A stretch of DNA of 64,000 bases. It comes from DDH964 sp963763205 (GTDB taxonomy: Bacteria; Desulfobacterota; Desulfuromonadia; Desulfuromonadales; DDH964). Location: NCBI GenBank assembly GCA_963763205.1, contig CAVXNQ010000018.1, positions 186,001 through 250,000 on the forward strand. Direction: 5' to 3'. Below the pieces are notes generated by a model. That model saw only the letters and a list, made by a program, of their open reading frames with translations. It ran no database searches and was not told the DNA's origin. This document shows positions 1 to 11,647 of the stretch, one piece after another. Numbering within the stretch: the stretch's first letter is position 1; each line of letters begins with the position of its first letter. A program made the translations under genes and the position numbers.

Positions 1-929
1 GGCACCAGCGAATCGCGCAGGTGCATCACCTCGCGGTCCATGGTGATCGACTCGACGGCGCGGTGGGCCTCCTCGAGGATGGTGCCGCCGGGGGTCTCGT
101 AGACGCCGCGGCTCTTCATGCCGACGAAGCGGTTTTCCATCAAATCGACGCGGCCGATGCCGTGCTTGCCGCCCAGTTCGTTCAGTTTGGCCAGCAGCCT
201 GGCGGGTGACAGGCGCTCGCCGTTGACGGCGACAGCATCCCCTTTCTCGAACTCGATCTCCACGTACTCGGGCTGGTCGGGGGCGTCCTCGGGGCGTTTG
301 GTGAGGACGTACATCTCCTCCGGCGCCTCGGCCCAGGGGTTCTCCAAAATGTCCCCCTCGAAGGAGATGTGCAGCAGGTTGCGGTCACTGCTCCAGGGGA
401 ACTTTTTGCTGGTCGGCACCGGGATCCCGTGTTTTTTCGCGTAATTCTCCAGGGCGGTGCGGCTTTTCATGTCCCACTCGCGCCAGGGGGCGATGACCTT
501 GATCGCCGGGTCGAAGTGGTAGTAGGCGATCTCGAAGCGGACCTGGTCGTTCCCCTTGCCGGTGGCCCCGTGGGAGACGGCGTCGGCGCCCTCCTTGGCG
601 GCGATCTCCATCTGCGCCTTGGCGATCAGCGGCCGGGCGATCGAGGTGCCGAGGAAGTAGCGCCCTTCGTAGATGGCGTTGGCGCGGAACATCGGGAAGA
701 CGAAGTCGCGCGCGAATTCCTCCTTCAAATCGACGATGTAGCTCTTGCTGGCCCCGGTCTGCTTCGCCTTTTCGGGGATGAAGTCGAGCTCCTCCCCCTG
801 GCCGAGGTCGGCCGAGTAGGCGACGACTTCGCAGCCGTATTCCTCGACCAGCCACTTGAGAATGATCGAGGTGTCGAGTCCGCCGGAGTAGGCAAGGACG
901 GCTTTTTTAACGGAACCTTTTCTGGACAT
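1..929 (-). CDS. argG: argininosuccinate synthase, 3' end outside the window
   Basis: ATP-dependent ligation of citrulline and aspartate to argininosuccinate, the penultimate step of arginine synthesis, in the cytoplasm. The reading frame opens with MSRKGSVKKAVLAYSGGLD, carrying the AYSGGLDTS PP-loop that binds ATP, and continues with DLGQGEELD and HGATGKGNDQ segments typical of the family. About 309 codons of the usual roughly 400 are present; the C-terminus lies left of base 1. The ATG start at 929 has AAGGAG nine bases upstream. It follows argB, argD and argF on the same strand with one RDD gene in between, so it is the distal part of an arginine operon. No defect is visible. Confidence 0.95.
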   Translation of the reverse strand, partial: MSRKGSVKKAVLAYSGGLDTSIILKWLVEEYGCEVVAYSADLGQGEELDFIPEKAKQTGASKSYIVDLKEEFARDFVFPMFRANAIYEGRYFLGTSIARPLIAKAQMEIAAKEGADAVSHGATGKGNDQVRFEIAYYHFDPAIKVIAPWREWDMKSRTALENYAKKHGIPVPTSKKFPWSSDRNLLHISFEGDILENPWAEAPEEMYVLTKRPEDAPDQPEYVEIEFEKGDAVAVNGERLSPARLLAKLNELGGKHGIGRVDLMENRFVGMKSRGVYETPGGTILEEAHRAVESITMDREVMHLRDSLV

Positions 930-954
930 TGCAGTTTGCTCCTTGTAATAGGCT

Positions 955-1037
955 GGTGACTCCGGCCAAGGGCAGAGGGCTAAAGGCTAAAGGTTTAACA
1001 TCCCTTAGCCATTGGCCTTTCGCCCTTAGCCGGCATT
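955..1037. repeat. intergenic short-word imperfect repeat between argG and the RDD gene
   Basis: The gap between the RDD stop and argG start consists of the word GGCTAAA repeated with variation (GGGCTAAAGGCTAAAGG), then its approximate reverse complement (CCTTTCGCCCTTAGCC). The two halves can pair imperfectly. The same style of sequence sits before argB and, with different words, at other gaps in the window. Its role is unknown; a weak terminator or attenuator is one possibility. Confidence 0.6.
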
Positions 1038-1038
1038 T

Positions 1039-1698
1039 TTATAGTTTTACCACATACGTATCGGCCAGCTTGTCGTGCAGGCCCTGCTTCTGGCCGTCGA
1101 AGGCGATCATCAGGTAGCCGATGCCAAGGATCAGCATCGAGACGAACTTGCCCAGGGTTTCGCGGAAGAAGGCCCGGCCATAGCCGACCGCGCTGCCGTC
1201 GCAGCGGATGACCTTGACCCGCAGCGCCATTTTCCCGGGGGTCTGGCCGCAGTAGCCGGTGAAACCGACGTAGTAGACGACGCCGAGCACCGGGCCGAAG
1301 GACCAGGCGATGAGCATGCCGAGGGCGCGGGCGGCATCGCCGCGGTCGCCGGTCAACATCAACGCCGCGGCGATCAGGGCACTGCCGAAGACCACCTGCA
1401 GGACGCCGACCAGGGTCGAGTCGACCAGGGCGGCCACCAGCCGAATCCAGAAACCGGCCTTGGGCAGGGCCGCCGCCCGGGCCGGATCAGCTACCGGGGT
1501 GGTGGAATCCGCAGTCCGTACCGCGGTCATCGGCGGTGCCGGCAGCAGGCCGGAGGCCGGTTCGGAATCGAAGCTCGGTTCGGCCGCCCACGGGAACTGC
1601 TCGCGACAGCGCGGGCAGGTCACGCGCACCGTCACCACCGGGCGACGTTCCGCCGGGAGTTCGCGGCTGTAGCCGCAATGGGGACAGGTCAGGGTCAT
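1039..1698 (-). CDS. RDD-family membrane protein with N-terminal zinc ribbon
   Basis: 219 residues. The N-terminus has two CxxC pairs (CPHC near residue 5, CPRC near 28), a small zinc-ribbon of the type that begins MTLTCPHC. A proline-rich linker follows, and then an RDD domain from about residue 80 with the opening FWIRLVAALVDS and three hydrophobic segments (around 90-115, 125-150 and 185-205) and the PGKMALRVKV motif. RDD proteins are poorly characterised inner-membrane proteins, some linked to ion transport; the substrate here is unknown. It lies between argF and argG, with short-word repeats on both sides, so it looks inserted into the arginine operon. Start ATG at 1698. Confidence 0.8.
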   Translation of the reverse strand: MTLTCPHCGYSRELPAERRPVVTVRVTCPRCREQFPWAAEPSFDSEPASGLLPAPPMTAVRTADSTTPVADPARAAALPKAGFWIRLVAALVDSTLVGVLQVVFGSALIAAALMLTGDRGDAARALGMLIAWSFGPVLGVVYYVGFTGYCGQTPGKMALRVKVIRCDGSAVGYGRAFFRETLGKFVSMLILGIGYLMIAFDGQKQGLHDKLADTYVVKL

Positions 1699-1702
1699 CT
1701 CT

Positions 1703-1777
1703 TGATTCCGGAGAACGGAAGACGGAGGACGGCGCAGATCTTTTCTGTCTTCCGCCTTCTGTCATCTGTGGTCGGGG
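1703..1777. repeat. intergenic short-word imperfect inverted repeat between RDD gene and argF
   Basis: The left half reads GGAGAACGGAAGACGGAGGACGG as variations on GAAGACGG (given here only as a pattern), and the right half CTGTCTTCCGCCTTCTGTC is its approximate reverse complement. It has the same architecture as the repeats at 955 and 4813 but a different word. Confidence 0.55.
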
Positions 1778-2686
1778 TCAGCCCATCAGGGCGGCCATGA
1801 TGGCCTTCTGCACGTGCAACCGGTTCTCGGCCTCGTCGAAGACCACCGAATGCGGGCCTTCAATGACCTCGTCGCTGATTTCCTCGCCGCGGTGGGCGGG
1901 AAGGCAGTGCAGGACGACGCAGTCGGACGCCGCGGCGCCAACGATCTCGCTGTCGATCTGGAAGCCGGCGAAAGCTTTCTCACGCTCCCGCTGCTCGGCC
2001 TCCTGGCCCATGCTCGCCCAGACGTCGGTGTTGAGCACGTCGGCGCCGCGGGCCGCTTCCCGCGGGTCGTGGCTGTAGGAGATCCGCGCTCCGGCCGCCC
2101 GCGCCCGCTCCCTGACCCCGGAGTCGGGCGCGTAGCCTTTGGGGGTGGCAATCTGCAGTTTGAAGCCGAAGACCGTCGCGGCATTGATCCAGCTGTTGGC
2201 CATGTTGTTGCCGTCGCCGATCCAGCCGTAGGTCAGGTCGCGGTAGCTCCCCTTGTGTTCGCTGACCGTGAACAGGTCGGCCATCACCTGGCAGGGATGG
2301 TACAGGTCGGTCAGGCCGTTGATGACCGGCACGTCGGACCAGTGGGCCAGCTCTTCCACCGCGGCCTGGGAGAAGGTGCGGATCATGATGCCGTCGCAAT
2401 AGCGGGCCATGACCCGGGCGGTGTCCTTGACCGGTTCGCCGCGCCCTAACTGGGTCGTCCCCGAGTGGAGGAAGAGGGCATGGCCGCCGAGCTGGAACAT
2501 GCCGACCTCGAAGGAGACCCGGGTGCGGGTGGAGCTCTTCTCGAAGATCATGGCGAGGGTCTTGCCCTCGAGCAGCCGGTGCGGTTCGCCGCGCTTCTGC
2601 CGGGACTTGAGGTCGCGGGCCAGGGCGAAGATCTGCTCCAGCTGGTCCAGCCGCCAGTCGGCCAGGCTGAGGAAGTCCTTGTTCAT
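1778..2686 (-). CDS. argF: ornithine carbamoyltransferase
   Basis: Transfers the carbamoyl group of carbamoyl phosphate to ornithine to form citrulline; cytoplasmic, step six of arginine synthesis. 302 residues, normal for the family. The carbamoyl-phosphate site STRTRVSFE is near residue 51, HPCQVMAD in the middle, and the ornithine-side HCLPAHRGEE near residue 260 includes the catalytic Cys. The ATG at 2686 is preceded by CAGGAG. It sits about 40 bases downstream of argD, in the same operon. Confidence 0.97.
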   Translation of the reverse strand: MNKDFLSLADWRLDQLEQIFALARDLKSRQKRGEPHRLLEGKTLAMIFEKSSTRTRVSFEVGMFQLGGHALFLHSGTTQLGRGEPVKDTARVMARYCDGIMIRTFSQAAVEELAHWSDVPVINGLTDLYHPCQVMADLFTVSEHKGSYRDLTYGWIGDGNNMANSWINAATVFGFKLQIATPKGYAPDSGVRERARAAGARISYSHDPREAARGADVLNTDVWASMGQEAEQREREKAFAGFQIDSEIVGAAASDCVVLHCLPAHRGEEISDEVIEGPHSVVFDEAENRLHVQKAIMAALMG

Positions 2687-2728
2687 GACGCGCTCCTGAA
2701 AAGTTGAATCGAAAAAATCAAGTCCACC

Positions 2729-3922
2729 TCAGATCCCCTGGAAGATTCCGTCCAGGATGCCGATCATCTCGTCGATCTCCGCTGCCGTCACCGTCAGCGG
2801 CGGGACGAAGCGCAGCACCTTGTCCTGGGTGACGTTGAGCAGCACACCGCGGGCATGCCCCTGCTTGACGATCTCGCCGCCGGGGATGGACAGCCCCATG
2901 CCGACCATCAGGCCGATGCCGCGCACCTCGGTCACGAAGGGGTAGCGCCCTTTCAGCCGGTTCAGCTCCGCCATAAGGTAGGACCCCATGCGCTCGGCGT
3001 TGTCCAGCAGCCCCTCGTCGAGCAGTGCGTGCACCGCGGCCAGAGCCGCAGCGGTCATCAGCGGATTGCCGCCGAAGGTGGAGCCGTGGGTGCCGGGCGA
3101 GAAGGCCGCAGCGATCTCGGCCCTGGCCAGCATGGTGCCGATCGGGGCGCCGCCGGCGAGCGCCTTGGCGAGGGTCATGATGTCCGGGGCCACCCCGAAG
3201 TGCTCGTGGGCGAAGAGCTTGCCGGTACGCCCCAGCCCGGTCTGGACCTCGTCGAAGATCAACAGCAGTCCCCGCTCGTCGCAGAGCTCGCGGACCGCCC
3301 GGAAATAGTCGCTTGATGGGACCTTGACCCCGCCTTCGCCCTGGATCGGCTCGAGCAGGATCGCGCAGGTGGCCGGGGTGACGGCCGCGCGCAGCGCCGC
3401 GATGTCGCTGAAGGGGACATGCTTGAAGCCGTGCAGCAGCGGGTCGAAGAAGCGCTGCACCTTCTCCTGGCCGGTGGCCGAAACCGTCGCCATGGTCCGG
3501 CCGTGGAACGATTCGGCGGCGGTGATGATCTCGAAGCAGTTCTCACCGCGGGTTTCCCGGCTGTACTTGCGGGCCAGCTTGATCGCCGCCTCGTTGGCCT
3601 CCGCCCCGGAGTTGCAGAAGAAGGCCTGGTCGGCGAAGCAGTGGCCGCAGAGCAGTTCGGCCAGCTCGATCTGCTGCGGGATGTGGTAGTAGTTGGAGCA
3701 GTGGATCAGGGCCGCCGCCTGCTCCTGGATGGCCTGGACCACCTTGGGATGGCAGTGGCCGAGGTTGTTCACCGCCACCCCGGCCAGGAAGTCGAGGTAC
3801 ATCTTGCCGTCGGCGTCCCACAGCCGGCACCCCTGTCCCTTGACCGGGACGATGGGGTAGCGGCCGTAGGTCTTCATGATGACCCGGTCGGCCCGGGCGA
3901 TCCATTCAGCGGAAGTACTCAT
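2729..3922 (-). CDS. argD: acetylornithine aminotransferase
   Basis: PLP-dependent class III aminotransferase that converts N-acetylglutamate semialdehyde to N-acetylornithine; the same fold can serve lysine synthesis. 397 residues. Visible are the FCNSGAEANEAAIKLAR cofactor region, IFDEVQTGLGRTG, and the likely PLP lysine in TLAKALAGG around residue 250. The start ATG at 3922 overlaps the argB stop by four bases (ATGA), so translational coupling is likely. Confidence 0.96.
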   Translation of the reverse strand: MSTSAEWIARADRVIMKTYGRYPIVPVKGQGCRLWDADGKMYLDFLAGVAVNNLGHCHPKVVQAIQEQAAALIHCSNYYHIPQQIELAELLCGHCFADQAFFCNSGAEANEAAIKLARKYSRETRGENCFEIITAAESFHGRTMATVSATGQEKVQRFFDPLLHGFKHVPFSDIAALRAAVTPATCAILLEPIQGEGGVKVPSSDYFRAVRELCDERGLLLIFDEVQTGLGRTGKLFAHEHFGVAPDIMTLAKALAGGAPIGTMLARAEIAAAFSPGTHGSTFGGNPLMTAAALAAVHALLDEGLLDNAERMGSYLMAELNRLKGRYPFVTEVRGIGLMVGMGLSIPGGEIVKQGHARGVLLNVTQDKVLRFVPPLTVTAAEIDEMIGILDGIFQGI

Positions 3923-4809
3923 TGGTCGAACCTCGCGATGGCGGTACCGATTCCGGTGTCGGTGAAAATCTCCAGCAGGCAGGCATGTTCCATGCGGCCG
4001 TCGATGATATGGGTCTTCTTCACCCCCTCCTCGGCGGCGTCGACGCAGCAGTTGACCTTGGGGATCATGCCGCCGGTAATGGTGCCGTCGTTGATCAGGT
4101 GGGGGACCCGGGCGGTGTCGATGGTCGAGATCAGCCGGCCGTCCTTCCCCTTGACCCCCTCGACGTCGGTCAGCAGGATCAGCTTTTCAGCCTTGAGCGC
4201 CCCGGCCACGCGCCCGGCGACCAGGTCGGCGTTGATGTTGTAGGTCTCGCCGTTCAGGCCGACGCCGATCGGTGCGATGACCGGGATGAAGTTGCTCTTC
4301 TCCAGGGCGCCAATGATCTCGGGGTGGACGATCTCCACCTCGCCGACCATGCCGATGTCGATGATCTCCGGGGTCAGGGTCTCCGGGTTGATTCGTTGCA
4401 TCTCCATTTTCCGCGCGACGATCAGGTTGCCGTCCTTGCCGGAGAGACCCACCGCCTTGCCGCCGTGACGGTTGATGTTGGCGACGATCTCCTTGTTGAC
4501 CTTGCCGCCCAGCACCATCTCCACCACGTCCATGGTCGCCCGGTCGGTGACCCGCATCCCCTGCACGAACTCGCTGACGATCCCCATCGACTTGAGAACC
4601 TGGCCGATCTGCGGGCCGCCGCCGTGGACCACCACCGGGTTGAGGCCGATGTACTTCATGAGGATGATGTCCTGGGCAAAGGATTCCTTGAGGCGCTCCT
4701 CGACCATGGCGTTGCCGCCGTACTTGATGACGATGGTGGCGCCGGAGAAGCGCTTGATCCAAGGGAGTGCCTCGAGCAGGACCCGGGCCTTGTTGATGAC
4801 GTCTTGCAT
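3919..4809 (-). CDS. argB: acetylglutamate kinase
   Basis: Phosphorylates N-acetylglutamate with ATP, usually the arginine-feedback-controlled step. 296 residues with the amino-acid kinase motifs VIKYGGNAM near residue 28, VVHGGGPQIG near 60 and, at the C-terminal side, GGMIPKV. The N-terminal helix (MQDVINKARVLLEALPWIK) is of the kind found in hexameric, arginine-sensitive enzymes, so feedback inhibition is an inference. GAGGTG lies just upstream of the ATG at 4809. It is first of the arg genes seen here, 110 bases downstream of hslU. Confidence 0.96.
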   Translation of the reverse strand: MQDVINKARVLLEALPWIKRFSGATIVIKYGGNAMVEERLKESFAQDIILMKYIGLNPVVVHGGGPQIGQVLKSMGIVSEFVQGMRVTDRATMDVVEMVLGGKVNKEIVANINRHGGKAVGLSGKDGNLIVARKMEMQRINPETLTPEIIDIGMVGEVEIVHPEIIGALEKSNFIPVIAPIGVGLNGETYNINADLVAGRVAGALKAEKLILLTDVEGVKGKDGRLISTIDTARVPHLINDGTITGGMIPKVNCCVDAAEEGVKKTHIIDGRMEHACLLEIFTDTGIGTAIARFDQ

Positions 4810-4812
4810 AAC

Positions 4813-4922
4813 ACCTCGGCGAAGGGCAAAAGGCTAAATTACTCGGCGAAGGGCAAAGGGCTAAAGGCTAAGGGGGTTGCTTTTAACCCTTGGCCCTTTG
4901 CCCTTCGCCTTTAGCCGATAGC
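4813..4922. repeat. intergenic direct and inverted short-word repeat upstream of argB
   Basis: CTCGGCGAAGGGCAAA occurs twice in direct orientation (about 4815 and 4843), each followed by GGCTAAA words, and then the approximate reverse complement CCCTTTGCCCTTCGCC (about 4893). The right half can fold back on either left copy. The element fills the whole hslU-argB gap, so it probably forms the 5' leader of argB or the 3' end of the hslVU transcript. Confidence 0.65.
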
Positions 4923-6262
<1,340 letters not shown>

Positions 6263-6266
<4 letters not shown>

Positions 6267-6793
6267 GGCAACGCCTCCACGGAAATCCGGTCGTTGGTGT
6301 AGATGCAGATGTCGGCGGCGATTCTGAGCGCCTGTTCGGCGATTTCCCGGGCCGCAAGGGTCGAATGGGCGACCAGCGCCCGGGCGGCGGCCTGGGCGTA
6401 GGGGCCGCCGGAGCCGATGGCGGCGATGCCGTCGTCGGGCTCGATGACGTCGCCGGCCCCGGAGAGGACCAGGGTGGTCGTCGCGTCCGCCACGATCAGC
6501 AGCGCCTCGAGCCGGCGCAGAACCCGGTCGGTGCGCCAGTCCTTGGCCAGGGCCACCGCCGCCCGCGCCAGGTTGCCGCGGAACTCCTGGAGCTTGGCGT
6601 CGAACTTCTCGAACAGGGTGAAGGCGTCGGCGGTGCTGCCGGCAAACCCGGCGAGAACCTTGCCGTCGTACATCCGTCGCAGCTTGCAGGCGGTATGCTT
6701 CATCACCGTGTTGCCGAGGGTCACCTGCCCGTCGCCGGCCATGGCCACCGCGGCTTCTTTGCGTACACAGACGATTGTCGTTCCCTTGAACAT
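6263..6793 (-). CDS. hslV: ATP-dependent protease peptidase subunit HslV
   Basis: Threonine peptidase that forms a double hexamer capped by HslU. 176 residues. The catalytic Thr is the first of the TTIVCVR motif and is preceded by MFKG, so four residues would have to be removed to expose it. GDGQVTLGNTVMK and the GSGGPYAQAAA segment are family hallmarks. AAGGAA lies before the ATG at 6793, and a short stem-loop lies just upstream of that. Translated first, coupled to hslU. Confidence 0.96.
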
Positions 6794-6806
6794 CCCGTTC
6801 CTTGCT

Positions 6807-6823
6807 GCGGTCTTTTAGACCGC
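6807..6823 (-). promoter_or_regulatory. stem-loop in the hslV 5' leader
   Basis: Perfect 7-bp stem GCGGTCT/AGACCGC with a 3-base loop, ending 13 bases before the hslV start and just upstream of the ribosome site. In E. coli a 5'-leader stem-loop of hslVU mRNA is known to affect its expression; the same role here is only inference. Confidence 0.4.
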
Positions 6824-6862
6824 GGAAAAATGCGCCCAATATATCACAAGGCCGTGGTCAAC

Positions 6863-6921
6863 AAAAGAAAAATGCCGCAGTTCCCGGGCCGCACCAAGGG
6901 GGCGGACCAAGGAACTGCGGC
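6863..6921 (-). terminator. intrinsic terminator downstream of the receiver-kinase gene
   Basis: Read on the minus strand, 25 bases after the stop codon at 6946, an 11-bp stem GCCGCAGTTCC/GGAACTGCGGC (6874-6884 with 6911-6921) is followed at once by ATTTTTCTTTTG. The stem plus T-tract fits Rho-independent termination of the upstream transcript before hslV. Confidence 0.75.
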
Positions 6922-6945
6922 GATCGGCAGCGGCCAGGGCCGCGC

Positions 6946-8070
6946 TCAGGAACGCGGCAGGGTCAGGATGGCCGTGGTCCCCTCGCCCGGCGTACTCTCC
7001 AGGCGGATGCTGCCGCCATGATCCTGGACGAAGAGCCGGGCATAAAAGAGGCCGAGGCCGAAGCCGCGCACCTGACCGGTATGATCGGGGTCGACCTGGT
7101 AGAACTTTTCGAAGATTTTGGGCAGTTCCTCGCGGCGGAAGCCGCACCCGGTATCTCGGATCACCAGGCGGACGCAGTCGCCATCCACCGCGCTGTCGAT
7201 GCTCACCCGGCCCCCCGGCGGGGTAAACTTGATGGCGTTGTCGAGAAGGGCCTGGATGGCGAAGGCGATGCGCCGGCGGTCGAGTTGCAGGGTCGGCAGC
7301 GGGTCGTCGACGCTGCAACTGAGCACCACCCCTTTGCTTTCGGCGGCGCCATCGCGCTCGACGAGAAGCTTTTGCAGGACCTCCTTGAGGGCGACCGGTT
7401 CCCGTGCCGGCGGCCCCTCGTTGAGAATCACCTCGCTGTAGTCGAGGAGGTCCTGAATCAGGTGGCCGAGGTAGTCCGATTCCTCGAGAATCAGCTCCAG
7501 GGTGTCCCGGAAGGACGGATCGGCGGGGTTGCCGATCCCCCGGGCGAGATTCTGGATGAAAAGGGAAATCGCGGTGATCGGGGTCTTCAGCTTGTGCGAG
7601 ATCAGGCCGAGGAAGTCGGACTTGAGCCGGTCCATGCGCTTGAGGTGGATCAGCTCTTCCTTGAGGACTTTCTTCTCCAGGACCTTGTCGATGGTGGTCT
7701 TGAGCTGCAGCAGGTTGATCGGCTTGTTGATGAAGTCGTCGGCGTCGGCCTTGAGCGCCCGCAGGATGATCTCCTTGTCGGCATAGCCGGTCATCACCAC
7801 CACCAGCTGGTCGGGCCGGCGTTCCTTGATCTGCCTGAGCAGGTCGAGGCCGTTCATGATCGGCATCATCACGTCGGTGAGGATGACGTCGACCGTTTCC
7901 CGCTCGAGCAGCCGGAGGGCTTCCGCGCCGTTCTCGGCCTGCAGGATGCGATAGCCTTTGAGGATCTTGGCGCACAGGTCGCGGATGACGCTTTCGTCGT
8001 CGACGACGAGGATGCTGCGTCCGTCGAGGCGTTGCTGCAGCTGGGATTCTTCGGCAAGGTTAAGGCGCAC
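6946..8070 (-). CDS. response regulator-histidine kinase hybrid (receiver first)
   Basis: 374 residues from a GTG at 8070 (GGGGA upstream; a longer open frame to 8139 exists but overlaps the cupin gene). The N-terminal receiver domain carries VVDDE, the phospho-acceptor in LTDVMMP and a K in NKPI; it is followed by a HisKA segment FLGLISHKLKTPITAIS and a HATPase with DNAIKFTPPGG, DTGCGF and GFGLGLFYARL. No transmembrane or PAS sensor is present, so this is a cytosolic relay in which a partner kinase probably phosphorylates the receiver. The H-box has K where HELRTP kinases usually have E, which may alter phosphatase or kinase balance. 22 bases after the cupin stop. Confidence 0.85.
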   Translation of the reverse strand: MRLNLAEESQLQQRLDGRSILVVDDESVIRDLCAKILKGYRILQAENGAEALRLLERETVDVILTDVMMPIMNGLDLLRQIKERRPDQLVVVMTGYADKEIILRALKADADDFINKPINLLQLKTTIDKVLEKKVLKEELIHLKRMDRLKSDFLGLISHKLKTPITAISLFIQNLARGIGNPADPSFRDTLELILEESDYLGHLIQDLLDYSEVILNEGPPAREPVALKEVLQKLLVERDGAAESKGVVLSCSVDDPLPTLQLDRRRIAFAIQALLDNAIKFTPPGGRVSIDSAVDGDCVRLVIRDTGCGFRREELPKIFEKFYQVDPDHTGQVRGFGLGLFYARLFVQDHGGSIRLESTPGEGTTAILTLPRS

Positions 8071-8092
8071 GTCGGATTTCCCCGGGTGACGG

Positions 8093-8439
8093 TTACTTGA
8101 GGGGCGGGGTGAACAGGGCCAGCAGCTCCACCGGCGCATCGCCGCTGTTCTTCAGGCCGTGGGTTATCCCGCTGGGGGCGACGCAGCAACTGCCGGCGGC
8201 GACCGGGATGCGCTCTTCGCCCATGGTGCAGATCGCCTCGCCGCTCAAGATGTAGAAGGTTTCGGTTTGGCCGTCATGGGTATGGGGCAGGATCTCCCCC
8301 CCGGCTCGATCCGACCGCGGTGGACTGAAAGGGCCGGATTGAGGGCGGCGGTCACCACATCACGCAAAAAGAAGCGCTCGTGCTTGGGATGCGGGTATTC
8401 TTCCTGCTCGGCGGTGCGGACAACGGTTCCTGCGGTCAT
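8093..8439 (-). CDS. small cupin-domain protein, one frame break
   Basis: About 115 residues when the frame is restored. The N-terminal half reads MTAGTVVRTAEQEEYPHPK and the C-terminal half carries ILPHTHDGQTETFYILSG, a single-cupin motif with metal-binding His residues, then APSGITHGLKN. The frame changes in a run of seven C at 8296-8302; an eighth C would restore it, which suggests a sequencing or assembly error. The ATG at 8439 has GGAG upstream. The substrate is unknown; such proteins are often small metal-dependent oxygenases or isomerases. It lies between alaS and the receiver-kinase. Confidence 0.75.
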
Positions 8440-8505
8440 GCTGAGGTCTCCCCTTCGGTGTTGAGGTTGCTCTCCGAGCCCGGGATCGGGGTGGCGACGC
8501 GGCGC

Positions 8506-11152
<2,647 letters not shown>

Positions 11153-11164
11153 GACGGACCTATG

Positions 11165-11647
11165 CTACCTCTCTCGGTTCTGTTTCAAGACGCTCAGCAC
11201 CAGGGCGAGGGGAAAGCCCCGGCGCAGAAAAAATCCAGTCACCCGGCGCCGTTGCCGGTCGTCGGCGGCAGCCCAGGAAAAGTCGGGATAGCGCCGCTCC
11301 AGAAGGGCGGCGAGCAGGTTCTCGTCGGCGCCGTCGCCGCCGGCCTCGGCAATGGCGGCGTCGGCCTCCTCCGCGGCGATCCCGTGGCGCAGCAGGTCCT
11401 GTCTGAGCCGGGTGCCGACCGCGCGGCCGCCGGCCACCAGGCTGCGCGCCCGCAGCCTGGCGTAGCGGGCGTCGTCGAGATAGCCGAGCTCGGTGCAGCG
11501 CTGCACGGCGGCGGCGATCGCCGCTTCGGCGAAACCGCGGCGGCGCAGCCGCTCCCGCAGATCGGCGCTGCTGCGCTCGCAGCGGGCGAGGAGCCGCAGG
11601 GCGGTGCTGAAGGGGTCAGAAGCGCTCAATTTCCGGCTTGTCGTCAC
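11165..11647 (-). CDS. recX: regulatory protein RecX
   Basis: Modulator that binds RecA filaments and restrains recombinase activity. About 160 residues from a GTG at 11647, which overlaps the end of pilT by about 30 bases; a longer start at 11692 exists. The three-helix repeats are visible: ALRLLARCERSSADLRERL, then DDARYARLRARSL, then RRVTGFFLRRGF. The position behind recA and pilT supports the call. A weak GGAAAGA precedes the GTG. Confidence 0.88.
   Translation of the reverse strand: MTTSRKLSASDPFSTALRLLARCERSSADLRERLRRRGFAEAAIAAAVQRCTELGYLDDARYARLRARSLVAGGRAVGTRLRQDLLRHGIAAEEADAAIAEAGGDGADENLLAALLERRYPDFSWAAADDRQRRRVTGFFLRRGFPLALVLSVLKQNRER

Noticed and set aside
4813..4922. CRISPR-like array
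   Set aside because: Only two imperfect units, no equal spacers, and an inverted half; it is a word repeat.
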